This document shows positions 26,456-41,400 of a stretch of DNA of 64,000 nt, in pieces. The notes below the pieces were generated by a model. That model made no database searches. It saw only the letters and a list, made by a program, of their open reading frames with translations, and had not been told where the DNA came from. The translations under genes and the position numbers were made by a program. Source of the DNA: Melitaea cinxia (lineage: Eukaryota; Arthropoda; Insecta; Lepidoptera; Nymphalidae); the NCBI RefSeq assembly GCF_905220565.1, contig NC_059399.1:14004501-14068500 (forward strand), in the 5' to 3' direction. How positions within the stretch are numbered: position 1 is the stretch's first letter; every line of letters begins with the position of its first letter.

Positions 26456-26468
26456 ATGGATAGCTTCG
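26456..26468 (+). CDS. Array exon a1: likely start of translation
   Basis: The ATG gives M-D-S-F plus the first base of the next codon, before a GTAAGA donor in phase 1. Joined to a2 it reads MDSFDNDIDDLLNL, a natural acidic N-terminus. The exon is very short, so chance cannot be excluded; the signal-peptide exon at 13585 has the same donor phase and is an alternative. Confidence 0.5.
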
Positions 26469-29400
26469 GTAAGAATATCGGTAACTTAAAAATTTTAAAT
26501 ATAAGCGGTTAAAATTTGCGATTCATTATTATTATTTATTATTTTTTTTTTTAAATAAAACTGCCTCAATCTTATAAATCTATTTCAATAAAGATAGTCT
26601 TGGATCAAAAAGTTTCTATATTTTTAGATAACGATATAGACGATCTCCTCAACCTAACAGACACAGACACAACGTCATCATCGAATTCTGAAATATTTGA
26701 AACTAATCAGAAATTCGTAATGGACCTGCACGACATCATCAGAGATAAACCGAAACCGGAAACCGTTACTGCTGGTAAAATAAAGAAGAGGAAGAAAAAG
26801 AAAAGTCTACCTGAAAGTGATTTACGAAGTGGCTCCTCATCATCAGCCAGTGCTATCTCTGGTACAATTCCTAAATTAACCGACACCGTTGAAAGAGATG
26901 AATTCTATGATGCCGATGAAAGCTTTCATGAGTTAACAGGTATATTTATGACACAAAAATATTTCAACTACACCTAATCAAATTTTAGGATATGATATTT
27001 GCTTCATAAATAGGATTTTCTGTTTATCCTAAAGTTACTCCTATGTAGAAATTGTTATTTTTTGGTTTTCTACTCTATTATATTCAAATATACTATTTAA
27101 AAAATCTAGGCCCTAAAATAGAAGCATTAGTGCAGGTACAAGATAAGTTTTTAGTTTTGCAAAAATGTACCATCTGAAAAACATCTAAACCTACTAGTTT
27201 TTTCGTTTGCGAACAAACACAATCATTGGAATATTAAGTTCGTTAAATCTTTTAACCGTAATTAAATAATTAAGCTGATTTATACACATTACGTCAGTAA
27301 AGTTAAGAGGGTGTTTTCAATTACGTTATATACCGTCCGGCTAAGAAAGTAGTGTACCACCCTAAGGTTGAATGCCGGTTGCAGATTCACAGATGATAAA
27401 GATTAGTTTCGCTTGCAGATCGATCTGACAACTTCTATTGCCGTCTTTATCTGATTATTGATAACGATATTATTTATACCTAATAGAGTTTAAAATGCAA
27501 TGTACAATAATGACGTATGAATACTTATCAATTAGGTTTACGTCATTATTATATGTCTCTTTCAGTAATATCTTTTAATAAAGAACTTTTTTGTAATTTT
27601 CGATGACCAGGACACTAAAACTGGTACACCACTTTCTCGGCCGACCGTACATATTTTAATTAATTTATCAGACGTAAAATTTTGTTTAAAATTAGAGTAT
27701 AATGAATATATACGAGCGGTAGCTACGTATAATTAGTTACCCGATTTTCGACTTCTTCTTAAATAACAAATTACTAACAATGTTCTAGTTAACATAATTT
27801 TAAATTTCGATGAGACCGTCAAATAACTTTTTTTCAGAAGCGAACATTGCTCATACTATTCCCACTGTAACGCTAGCCCAAGTCCACAGTGAACATGGTA
27901 ATGAGCAGAAAGGGATAATAGAGCCACCTCAATCACAGATTACTTCAGACACTCCTAGAGAACCATCCAAAACTATTACGGTACAAATCATAATAAAATT
28001 AATATTAAGGTTTTGTATGAACGCACAATATATCTTTTATAAAAATAAGCTGATTTTTTGAGTCGCACTTTATCGCGTATTAATAATAATTGCTTAGCTG
28101 TTATTAAATATGTGGACTCATTTACGAACAATATTTCTACAGTATAAAGTATAGTACAAAAATTAAATTCTAATAAACTCCTTTTTTAGAAACCTTCTGT
28201 TCCGCCCTAGAAAAGGAATGAAGAAGACGACAACATATTTTTAAAACCATACAACATTCAGAACTACGTAATAGCGTCGATGTACAATATTAATAATTAT
28301 TTTTATTAGAAGAATTCTAATCTATTCATCATCAATGCTTTAAATAAAATTGTTAATTTTTTTTAATTTATTTTGTCTTACATAAAACCGAAACTAGTAA
28401 TAGTTTGTTATTAAAAATCTTATATGTCTACAATTTGGTCTACAAATAGTAATATGTGCAATAAAATAACATACAAATTTAATATAAATTCTAACGGTAC
28501 TCTGGAAATATATTATTGAAACTGAACACAAAGGTTTTTGACGCTTAGTGACCATTAATGAAGTTAAGCACTCTTCTATTTGTGCCCATTTGTAAACTTT
28601 ATCGTTAGTAGTTCTTGAAACGAACATATTTGCGGGTACAACAGAAATAGCAAAAACAAATATGAGGCTCGAACTTAGTTGTGGGCCTTTCCGCTTAGAT
28701 CAATGACCTTCCCGCAACCGCCAACAATTATATAAGCAGCTGTAACCGTTTTTCACTGCCTTTGTAATATTTTGACGCCATTAGATTTATTTTATTATCA
28801 CAATTGTAAAATATACTAAGCCAACATTATTGAACCTAAATAAATGTTATAAGACCATTAAATGTAAATATAGAAATCTTTGTATTTTTTTCGCAAGCAT
28901 ACAAAGATTTCGATATTTATACTTCACTGCCTTTAACCTAAGCACAGCTATTTAGAACCATCTCAACAAAAAGTTGTGGGCTTGGAAATGAAATCACAGT
29001 ACCATTTAATCAGCAAAGATGTAAAAACCGATTCTGGAATTTTTACACAAAATGCTATTATACTTTTTCCTTATTTACATAAAATACTATCAAACTAACT
29101 TAAGTAAGCTGCAAACAAAAATAAAGGTTACTTTTAAAACGAAACAATTCATAATTATAAACCTCTATAATTACTTATAGAATATTTTTTTTATTAATAT
29201 TATAAAAACAAAGTACACAGTGTTCGGCAAAAGCAAACATTTTTGTGAGTAGCACCCTACCTACAATTTTTACAACGTTGTCGGGTGCATTTATAACATT
29301 TCATTAATATTTTAAAACTATTTTAAATTAAGTTATATTTTAATATTTCTAATTGCTCGATACAATGAGTGCAAAATTGTATTATTATATGAAAATAAAA

Positions 29401-32400
29401 TTTAAAAGTAAAACTAGCGTACTGTGAATTGAGGTGCAAACTGCAAAATACCAATGCATATTTAATGACCTCGCTACGAATAAAAACTCCTTTGTTTATC
29501 AAATCATAAAACAGCAGAGGGTGACAAATGTTAGAATTTTTTGAAACCCAAAGGGACAGATCGCGCGTTCGTTTGCTAACAAAACTAATTGATAAACTCA
29601 TTGTCAATCGTTTGAAGAATAAGGTGTATCAATAATAAGAATTAATAGATATTATTTATAGAGTATTTAAGCACTTACTGATACTTAATAATTGTATTTG
29701 CTAGCAAACGAAAAAACCAACTTCTATTACATCGACAACTGACAAGTAATACAACGTAAGTAGACGAAAAAAAAAAACAAACGCAATAGTTGTCACTACA
29801 ATTTTCGATGGGTCCCCTCAATTTCTCTGGGATTCTATCATCAGATCCTAGTTTTTTTATCATGGTACCACCCTTTTTTTCCAACAAAAAAAAGAATTAT
29901 CAAAATCAGTTCATAAACGACGAAGTTATCCCCGACCATACATAAATATATATACGGTCAAATTGGGTAACCTCCTCCTTTTTCGAAGTCGGTTAGCAAC
30001 AGGAAAAATTTTAAAATTTTGCATGTAATGTTTTACATCATAATGTACATATTTTCAGATTAAAATGGTATGGTTTCCCCAATCAAATTGATTGGTGTGT
30101 CGTAAGAACTTCGTTGTGATTTCCTTTTTTGTAGCCAATTTACCTCCATTTCATAAAATCTCTCATTAAATGACCGTTAAGCTGACAGGAATTTATCTTT
30201 GTAGATACTTTTTGGAATGAAGCCTACGCTCAGCATTGGAGTGTTACAGGCTGAATTGTGATCGTCATGATCGATGATTATCAAAATAAAAGTATAAACA
30301 TAACAAAATCACAAAATCAAAATGAAGTTATAAAGCCAAATTTCATATACAAGTCACACCGAACGATTTTTTTTGGCAGTTATATCCATCATAAACGCAA
30401 TATATTATAGTCGTCACAAAATAATAGGCCCGTTTGGACATATGTCATCGAGACGTAAATAGCGAAGTAACCATACAACTCAGTATTCAATACTCACGAT
30501 AAATCGATTCAAGTTTGTATGAGTATTTGATCGATTTGATTGTGTAATGTAAAGTGCATTTGATTAAAATTTTGATCAGAAATTTAACTTAAACTTTAAT
30601 ATTGTAGGTAATTTGAAATAATACAATGGTACAAAATTTTATCTTATTTTATATTTTAATTTTGTTTTCTATTGTTTACACGAATTTTAATCATTATAAT
30701 GAAACATTTTTTTTCGGATTTTATCGCGGTTTATCAGCCCTATCAAAATTTTATTACAACTTTGAGCGCCAAGCCCTTTTTTCAGTAAAGATCACGACAC
30801 AAAATTTAATTACGATTAAAATCGAATGAAGCTGATGAAATTCAGTAATTAACTAGTTACAGCACTAGTGCTTAAAAAAAACTTAGAACGTAACTGTTTT
30901 TGAGAAGTTTCGTAATAATTAGAAATTGCGTAATACCTTTTCCCGAAAGGCCGACAACGCACCAGCAACATATCTAGTACTGAAGATGTTCATATTGGGC
31001 AGTATTTGATTAACAACAGGTGATACTGTCAGCTCGTTTACCCCCCTCCGTTGAAAAAAAAAATATACTCTGTATATTTTTTTAACATAAGCGATATCTT
31101 TGGGTATTTAAGCCGGCCGTGGATAGTAAATCAGTCGGTCAAATATAAGTTTTATAAACGCCCATGTACATCATACACGACCTACATAACTCAGGGAGAT
31201 TTCAGAAGAGTATGAACCGAAAAGATAGTGGTTTTTACCAGAATAGTTCAAAAGAAATTTAATGTATCGTTGAACTACTTCAATGTATTTCTATTTTTCG
31301 AATCGTCCCTTGTACTGTATTCATTGAATTATTTTCGGTCCAATGGACTAGACTAGTGATGGGCGAATAGAGTAATAAAAAGAAGTACCAGTAATTGCTA
31401 AATAGTACCTTAATATAAAAATCTCTTGTAAGTTTTAATTCCCGTTTTTTTTTCTTTCTAATCCAATTTTTAAGATTTAGGGAATTTTAATATTTGTATT
31501 TAAAAACCATTTATTCGAGAACCGTTTCTGATATTCATTAATCAACATGTAATATTTCTGAAATGTATTAAATAATTAGATAAAGCTGAATTTTCATAAA
31601 ATAAAAACAGATACAAGAGGAAGCCAGATTTTCGTTATAAAACTTCGACCTATAAAACCACAAAGTTTAAATTTAATCGTAAATTGTTTGGCACTTTAAA
31701 GTTTCTCCGGTCGGCCACGTACGTGACTTGTGTCAGGAGCGCATTCTTACAGCTACTAAAGTTTTTCATATTTTTTGACTAAATGACTCAAAATTTTAAA
31801 AAAAATGTTTATTCACAAAACCTTTCAAAAACATATACGTATACATATATAACGCACGTACGATAAAAAGGTAAAAATATGGTTTCTATAAAATCTATAA
31901 TATCTATTAAAATAAAGAAAACAATATTACTTTTTTCAGACCGGGTGTTTCAAAGTCAAACTTTTCCACCAACTGTTCGAGAAAATTTTCCTATATTTTC
32001 GAAACAAGAAACCGCAAACTGATTTCATTTTAATATTATTTGTAGATGTTAAGAAAACGTTACTTGCTGCCCTTTCTATGTAGCCTATAACTTTTTCACT
32101 TTATGTTTGATTTTTAAAATAATTGCTTACACTATAGACATATTTTAGTGACAACATCATTCACGTCATTTGATAAAGTTGCTGTAATTGTAATATCGAC
32201 AAACAATATTTATTTTAAAATTATTTAAGGAAGTCCCGTTAAGACGGGACTTCCACTGAAATTTTCAAGGTACGCTGCATTGAGAATTAGGCGGAAATAA
32301 TTACGTATATTATTATTCATTTTAGCTTTTTTCACATGGTCAATGTTGGATATAAATTTTACATATTCATTAATCTTAAAAAAGTTTGTAAAGCATTTTG

Positions 32401-35400
32401 TATAAATAAAACATTTTATTCTTTTTCAATATTACACAAGAAATTTAAAAACCATTTCAAATTTTAACACAGTCAAAAAAGAGTTCTTTAACTAAATAGA
32501 AAACTACAGTTTTTAAGGATTTTAAGAAAACAAGAGTATATGTTAATTCGATTACTTTTAATCTGTCTTTTCCTAATTCGCAAAGTTTAGAATAGTCTTT
32601 CTTTGAACTAATTACAGTTTAAAATACTTTCAGTATAGACCTTCTTACTGAATACTTTCTAAATTACTTTAAGAGACATAAATTGTTTTGCCTCTTTATA
32701 TCATTTAATTATACCTTAGCATTCCACGTTTATAACTATTTTAAATAAATTATAATATTTTGCAATTTACTATAGCTGTAATTATGGAAAAATCTGCTAA
32801 CTGCAAGTCTAAAAACAAAAAACCTGCAGCGAAATCCAAAACTACTAAAAAAAAGAAAAGTGATGGTGAGTTACCTCCATTTTAAAATATCTGAACTTTA
32901 AAATATTTCAATTTTCGCTACTCATAATTTTAACCGATAGTATGTATAAATATTTTTTTATCTACATCAAACTTTTAATTAAAAAGTTACTGTGAATTGA
33001 AAAAAATAATACATTTCAGGACCCACGTGTTCTATGTTCTTAGCTGAACTTACCAGAAAACTCGCACATAAAAAGAAGCCCGATGAAGAATGCCCTAAGA
33101 ACATTGTCCGTAAGTTTGTGCCATCAATACATATACTAAAAATGTAACGGGCGCTGTTTGTACATTTAAAATATATGACAAAGAAACAATAATTTTCAGA
33201 TTTTTTGTCCGTTTGTCTGTGCGTAGGTGCACGCTAATCTCAGAAATGATTTATCCGATTTAGATGTGGTTTTACTAATATATTGTGGCAAGCTTAGCTT
33301 AACATTTAATGCTTGTTTCATTTCAATCAGTTCATAAATATAAAAAATATGCTAATTTAAAGAATCACGTGGAACATGTAAAGCCACTATTCCGCGCGGA
33401 CGAAGTCGCGAGCACAGCTAGTCAGAAACTAATATTTTTAATTTACCACTAACATAATTACCACTGTACCTCATTTTTGTAGAAACAATCATCGATAGCC
33501 TCACAAATGCCTTGCCAGTCAAATTTTCAAAGAGGCCACCTTCGAAGAAGGAATCGCCTATGAAAATTGAAACTCTACAATCTTATGCGCCTGAACTTTT
33601 ACCCAACGATACTATAACAGTTACACAAGCAGTTATTAGTGATTCCAATATTGTGCCTACATTAGTTGAAGAAACATCACGTCCTAGACCAGGATTTAAA
33701 ATCCCAAAAATGCCACTGATTAGTAGTGATGTTTTTAAGACAGCGGATAAAAAAGGCAATGTAGAAACAGAAGATATAGCAATAAACACAGGTGGTGAAC
33801 ACGATGTGGCAAGTGAGATTGCAAAACATGTAGGAACGCTAAGAAAGATTTCATTAATAGCAGAAGAATTTAACCAAAAAACTGGTAAACGAAACTTCAC
33901 TACTTTCTAAAAATATACGTGTAATTTCATCTAAGAGATGATTCGCACAATTTTTTACTCTTTCATTTTAGCTAAAAATTTAAAAGAAATTGTCGATAGT
34001 GTCCAAGAAGATTTATTAAAGAAGTTGGAAGAAGTAAATGCTGAACAACGAGGTACCACATCGAAATCTGTAGTGTAAACAAATTATGACATAGAAAAAA
34101 GAAGAAACGGATGTCAATGATGTCAATAAATATAAAACAATATTTCGAAATTTCTTGTAATGCATGATTTTAAATAAAGTAAAACATGATATTTACTGTT
34201 TATTAAAACTATACTGTGTGAATAAAAAAAATAGCAACTTCTAATGCACATATAAAAAATTTATATGAATTTGTAAACTACAAACGCATAATAAACATTA
34301 AACCTTTGTTTAACCATCTATCCCCCAATCATAACAGCTGCCAAAAAAAAATATTAGAACTGCTGCGTAAGGTAATAAAATAAAAACCCATACTAATATT
34401 TTTTTCGAAAACCGAGTGAATTTAAAGTTATGATGTATTTTAAAGTATTTGATATTTAGATAAAAATAAACAAAAAACGAAAGAGAAGAAGAAATTTGTA
34501 TGTAAACTTCCTAAAAACATGCTAACTAATTTATCTTCAAAGATAATTACGAAGAGTGGACAAACTAATTTATCAGGTAACAAATAACCTCAGTACCAGT
34601 AATAACAATTATACAAAAATATTTATACAAACTTTCCTCATAAAGGCGATTCAGATATAACTAAAAATGCGAAACATATAAAAGGAAATGAAGGTATTCG
34701 AAAGCTCAAACCAAGTCTAATACCTAGACGAAAAATAAACACACGTAAGGTATCGACAGAAAAATCTGTCTCTTTGCCTAAAAATTTAACGAGAAAACCA
34801 TACATTGGGCATGAAAATGTTCAAAGAGTTCAACATCTGAATATAAACCAAGGTAAGAATATTAATGGACTTTTCAAATTGTCCTTTAGGTGGTCAGAGC
34901 TCCAGGGGAGAGTCGGGGATGGGGTCGGCAACGCGCTTGCAATCTTTCTCGTGTTGCAGGCGTCCGAGGCTATAGTACCTACTTACCACCAGACTGACCG
35001 TACGATTGTTTGCCACCTGGAAAGTTAAAAAAAATTGATATCAAGTTATTTTTACTTCAAATTAGTAGTATTAAATCAAATTTTACTCGATTTTATTGAA
35101 ATGGACAATCAGCTAAATGGACAAAAAAAAATACATTTTTATCTTTGGTGTTGGCTGTAAAAAATTGGTGTCTTTTAAAATTTTTGCTATCTCATATAAC
35201 AGAATTGACCTTGTCACAATTTTATTATAAGTAGGTATAGAGGTAGTGATTATAAATTTGTGTGAATATGCTTGGATATTACTTTACAGATTTACACCCT
35301 GGAATTCATTCGCCGCCAAAGTCAGTCACAACTGCAAGACCAATACCTACTTTACAACACATCTATAGAGAAGGCTTAAGCAATGAAACGTTTACTGGTA

Positions 35401-38400
35401 TGATGAAAATTTAAAATTTAGTTTAAAATAAATATCTAGTATCAAATGATATTTTTTTCTGCAGATTGGCTCCTCGAATCTGTAAGGGAATATCGAGATA
35501 TTCCAGAGCAATTTGTTGATCTAAATACAGCAAGCGTCGAAACACCTAAAACTGAAGCAGATTCAATAATTGCTATAAACTTTGGAGAAAATAGCGGTAA
35601 TAAATATTTTGTAAATTAATGATCTATAAATATATAATGAGAACGGATACAAAATAACTATAATATATTATACTTTTTGTAAACAAATTTGCGAGTATAA
35701 TTTGATATACTTTCAGAACTAAATCCTTTAAACAATCTACCCGATATTTTTAATAGTATCCCCGCAGTAACCTATAGAAGTACAAATGAAAACGTGCAAG
35801 ATTGGCTGTCTTCAAAATTGGATTACCCAACTAGAGACAATGAGTCCGGTATATTCTTAATTTTTGTATTTAAAATACAGTGAAGCATCATCGTCACTTT
35901 TTACCTGACTGTAGAAGGAGGGTAATGTTTTTCGAGTGTCTGTATGTAGATTTCTGTTTTCCACTACAACCTAGTCTCTAAGCGTTGAAAATGTGTTGAC
36001 TAGCCCGTTAGCGCAGTTTGTAGTGACCCTGCTTTCTGCTCCGAGGGTTGTGGGTTCGATTCCCACCCCGAGTCTGGGTGTAATATAAATATTTATTTAT
36101 ATATTTATATATGTATTATTTATAAGTATGTTTATCGAAAAAAAAAATGTAGCTATATACCAGTCGGCTGTTATCTATAACACAAGCATTAAGTTGCTTA
36201 CTTTAGGAACAGACGACCGTGTGTGTATTGTGTAGATATTTATTTATTTATATTATAAAAAAAAAATGTATTTGGACTATAATTGTCTCGCTAATTACTT
36301 GTAATGATATAAAGAAGCTATTTTGTGTAAGTGATAAATTTCTTTAAGACATTCACAACAAGCTATACTTTTTTTAGTTTTAAGCAAACAAATTACTTTT
36401 TAATCTTTCTTCTATATTTAAGGTTATCAGACTATGAGCAAACCGAGTCAAAACAATTTTTCTTCAAAATCTAAAAATTGCTGTTCGCCAAAAATATTTG
36501 GTGATGATAAATTTTACATATTTCAAAGCACATTAGAGTCCAACCTTCAAAGTGCTGCACATAAAGAAGCCAATTCTGGTACATATAGTAATTTTTTAAC
36601 CCAAAAGATTTTTTCTTACTAAACAACTTTAACTTGATAAAAAAAACCGTACTTAACCCTTCCAAACATTTGAATTTAACCATTTTACTATCAGTACTTT
36701 GCCCTAACACATAAAATTATTTTAGACGAAAATCTTATGGAACAACCGACGGTTGCAATTAACAAATTAAAAAAGGACTCATTAAAAGTACACAACGTAT
36801 TTTCTACAATCCCAAAATTAAACACTGATATAAAACTACTACAAAAACGTACAGGTACCTATAATATAGGTCTGATGCTATTGTTATAGTAATTTAGAAT
36901 GGAAATACCGAAATAAAAACTAACGAACACTTAATTATGGTGTAGATATCTACAAACCAATAAAATATCCGTCAAATCCAAATCCTCAAAGAAAACTTGA
37001 ACGTAAAGAAAATCATCCTATTAACTCTTACGTAGATTATCCTTCTGAAGTCCTTCAAAAAACTACTAATTTTGACGCAAACTGTAAGTTTAATAAAATT
37101 TTATTATTTTCATATGCGTTAAATATTTAATCATCAAAATAATTGCAGATACCTATTAGTCCCAATTTTGTTTTGGGTTATTAACTAACGCTAACGCATT
37201 TATTAAAATGTGTGTTATAATAGGTTGTGAAACCAAAAATAATGGATTAGGAGTAAATTCAGTACAACGCGATGATTTATCAAGTCAATGTACTTTAGAC
37301 CTCGGAAACGAATATGATATAACGACTGAAAACGATAGCGATTGGGCCAAACTACAGAGTTCACGTGACAATACAACGATTGGGAAATCTTCAAAAACGT
37401 CAACCGTTGATGAACCATGGCAATTGAGTTTTTGTGACGACAAAATCGATATAAATTGCTTTAAAAACCCTGGTAAGATATGATATGTAATATCATCACT
37501 TCAGCCTATGGCAGTCCACTGATGGACATAGGTCGCCCCAAGTTCACGCCAGATATCCCGGTTTTCCGCAAGCCTCATCCAGCCTACACTGGCAATCTTA
37601 GGTAGATCGTCGGTCCAATAGGCCGGAGGACGTCCGACACTACTTTTGCCAAGACGCGGTCTCCACTCCAGAACCCGTCTACTCCAACGGCCATCGGTCC
37701 TGCGACACAGATGACCAGCCCACTGCCACTTCAACTTGCTAATTCTGTGGGCTATGTCGGTTACTTTCGTTCTCTCGCGGATAGTCTCATTTCTTATCCT
37801 ATCTTTGAGAGAAACCCCAAGCATAGCCCGTTCCATTGCATGTTGAGCGACTTTAAATTTGTGGACCAGTCCCTTCTGGTTATGATATGTAATAGGATAT
37901 CTTATTTAGACTAACGATAGAATGTTTGTAGCTCAGTTTTTAATTTCGTAAAAAGTTGCACCTATTATTGGGTAGTATTCCTATAGAGAAAATGAAACCT
38001 AATATTGTTTGACATGTCAGTGATATACTTTTACACCGTTCTTTTTCACTTATTTATTCTATTCAATAAATGTACACATTAAACAGTTTTTTTTACAATA
38101 AAAAACGAATCCCCATAAACTTTTCTTTTGGTGGGTACCAATATATTTCACCTAAAAAGACAGGCTCAGATATATAAAGTATAAAAGTTATAATTTTAGA
38201 TAAAAATAGTTACCATGACTACTATTATCATTACTGCTGGAGAAAGGAAGTTGCGAAGAAGAATAAAGCTATACAAGAATTATGGGATGGTAAAGGCAGA
38301 TGTAAAAAATGTCAGAAAGTTAGACATTCGCCCCATCGGAAAAAATGTAAGAATTTAAAGATAGTTATAGTATATACAATTATACATATATACTATAAAA

Positions 38401-41400
38401 TTTGCATTTGCACATAGTTGGAACATATATTATAGCATATCATAGTCTGATCGTTATAAATATTTTAAATTTTACAGTAACTCAAATTAAAACTCAACGT
38501 ATAATAATAAGAAGTTTTACGATTTCTTCAGTGCCACGATCGTTGAAGAATTTAAAAAAACGCATGTCAATCGGCCGTATCTGCAGACGTAGATGGGATT
38601 GCGTTTGGAAGAAAACTGCTGAAAGGTGGACCAGCTGGTCGAAATCACCATACAAATTTAGAAAATGTAAGCTTATTTTTATTTCACAATCGCTTCAATC
38701 ATAGCAGACAGATTAATCAATATCATACATGATATTCGTAAAAGTATGTACGAAAGTGTATTAGACGTATTTTATTATATTTCTGATTTTTGATATTCTT
38801 ATATTTTGAAGAAAACAAACAAATTTCATAAATTTAGTTGTAATTTTTATTTGAATTTGTAATAAAATATGATAAAAAGATCCTTTGATATGTAAAAAAT
38901 TCTTCTAAAAAAACTGAATTCCTAAAAGCAAAATAAAATTTTCTTTTCAATAGATTCATCAAACTGTGATCTCATTTACGTCTGGAGGACAAAAAATCAA
39001 CTAAGGTTCACTTAATACAAAGATTTTATTATGATAAATGCCTTCTAATTTTTATTATAAAATGAATATATTATAAATTTTATTTAATTTTTTTATGACT
39101 TTCTCAGTCATACGATTTGGTGAATGTTTGTTTTAATGAAAAAAAATGCACTCTGCTTATTATGTAGTTAAGTTTGTGGATAGTGATAAAAGTTGATATA
39201 AACATTTTTAATATTATATAAAAAATAATGTGTGGGTATTACACAAAAAATAATACAAACAAATTAGAAGGTGATACAATTAAAAACTCTTCGATTAAAA
39301 GTTTTAAAATTAATTTTGAACATCATATAAAGCAGATTCTCTATTATTTTTAAATTTATATAAAATCTTCATGAATTTTGTCCCAATCTAAATAATTGTT
39401 TTTTCATAATAAATGTTCGTCATATTCAAGGATTCCATTTAAATTTGAAGCAAATATTTCATTCCTAAGGACGGAAAATTAATAGTATATATAAATGTAT
39501 ATATAAATACATAAATAATGGGTATACAATACATCTTCCAGTAACTTTTATTTCTTGGATACGAAGTTATCTACCAAATCATTTTGAAAATTTCGATAAC
39601 AATTTTTTTTTTTTTTTTTTTTAAATGTTAGAAGTGAATGAATTTTAATGCAGTGAGTTTAATCTGTGGGGTCTAACAATATTTTGTTTTCAGTTCAAAT
39701 CATAAATTTCAAGAAACCTATTAAATGGGACGATGCAGATGCACAAACAACAATATTTGTCTATAACGAAACAGGTATTTTAAAATATCACTTATCAAAT
39801 TTTGTTTATTTATATAATTACTAGCTGTGCCCGCGACTTAACTTTAACAAAATTGTTATTATTTAGTCTATTATATTAGAAATCTGCAAAGTAGTAACTT
39901 AGGCTAATTTTATTTTAGAAATTTGTTTATTTTAAAACTCTGCGAACTGAACAATAAGTTTTTTGTTAAATTACACGCGCTCGAAGTCGCGGGCAAAGCC
40001 TTTAATAAAATAAATTCCGATTTAAAAACGAACAATATTAAAATATACACTATTATTTCGATTGTTACATTTAAAAGAATAACAGCATATATATATATAT
40101 TTATAATCAAAGACCGTGATCGGCTCAACCGACTGAAAACGTTAAATAGGAGTACATTTTCGTATAAATCGTTTAAGTCACTTCCTCTTCAAAACCTGAC
40201 ATGCTTTTACTCTTTAGGGACGGATGCTGTCACGGGAAAACGAAAATCGTCAAACGTCACCGATGCTCTTAACAACTCATCGTCACAATGTGGAATTGGT
40301 AATAGCTTATTTTTAAATTTCATTATATTATTAAAACAATCGAAAACAATAATGTAGGTTTAAGTAATAATAAGAAAATTCTTTGTTTGAATCAAACTCT
40401 TTTAGATTGTTAAATTTTATCGACACTTGTCATGAAATAATCTCAATAACAATATAGTGGAGACGGATTGTACCACTGCGGCGTGTTTAAAATTGAAATT
40501 AGTAATTGATACACACATGACTAATTTCATGATTTATTTTGTACAATAACATCAGTTTTCATTTCATTAATGAAATACAATAAAATACATAAAAAAATAA
40601 CTTAAAAAAAAATCAAGGGCAAAAACCTATAGTGAAAAATTAAAAAAAAAAAAACTTTTATTTCAAATACGTTAAAAAGAATAAAATAAACTTTTCCTTT
40701 ATAACTTTTTCTTTATTATTATTATATTTATTTCTTTATTACATGATATGAAAGCTTGTCGCAAGATTCAAGTACTCGTATTTAGTTCGTTTTAAAATAA
40801 AATAAAATCAATTATAAATCAATTTACTTGTCTATCTACATGTGTAAATTTCGCGATCACCGCGGTATTCTCAAAAAATTATTTGATACCCATAGCCATA
40901 CAAAACATAAAAACTCAGTCTCCCATCTTTAGAAGTTCGCCATGTGGGATTTAAGGTTACGTCACTTTATTTTTCAAGTTACTCTCAGCAAGCATATTAA
41001 TTTCATACCCAAGTATGGAGGAAAGCAGAATAAGTTAGTTCGCCATCTTTACATGTGCGCCATATTGGATTTAGTGTACCCTCACTTTTTTTTTCGAGTT
41101 ACTCTGCGCGAGCCCCTTCATTTGATGCCCATATTTTAGGAGTGCATTAAAAATAATCAGTCTGCCATCTTTACATGTCCGCAATATAGGATTTAGTGTA
41201 CCCTTACTTCATGCTTCAAGCTTTTTGTTCATACAAAATTTCAGCTCAATTGGTTAAAGATATATACTTCAAAATAGAGTCACCAGATTCCACCCTAACC
41301 AACATACATACTCATATACATACATTGCAAGTTAAATAAAAGCTTTTAAAAAGATAGAAAAATTAAATTGTAAGGAAACTAATAATTTATGGCATGAGTC

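Noticed and set aside
36001..36075. Possible tRNA gene (A and B boxes)
   Set aside because: It is the head of a repeated SINE (also at 55359, and reversed at 21915); no proper cloverleaf or acceptor stem is visible.
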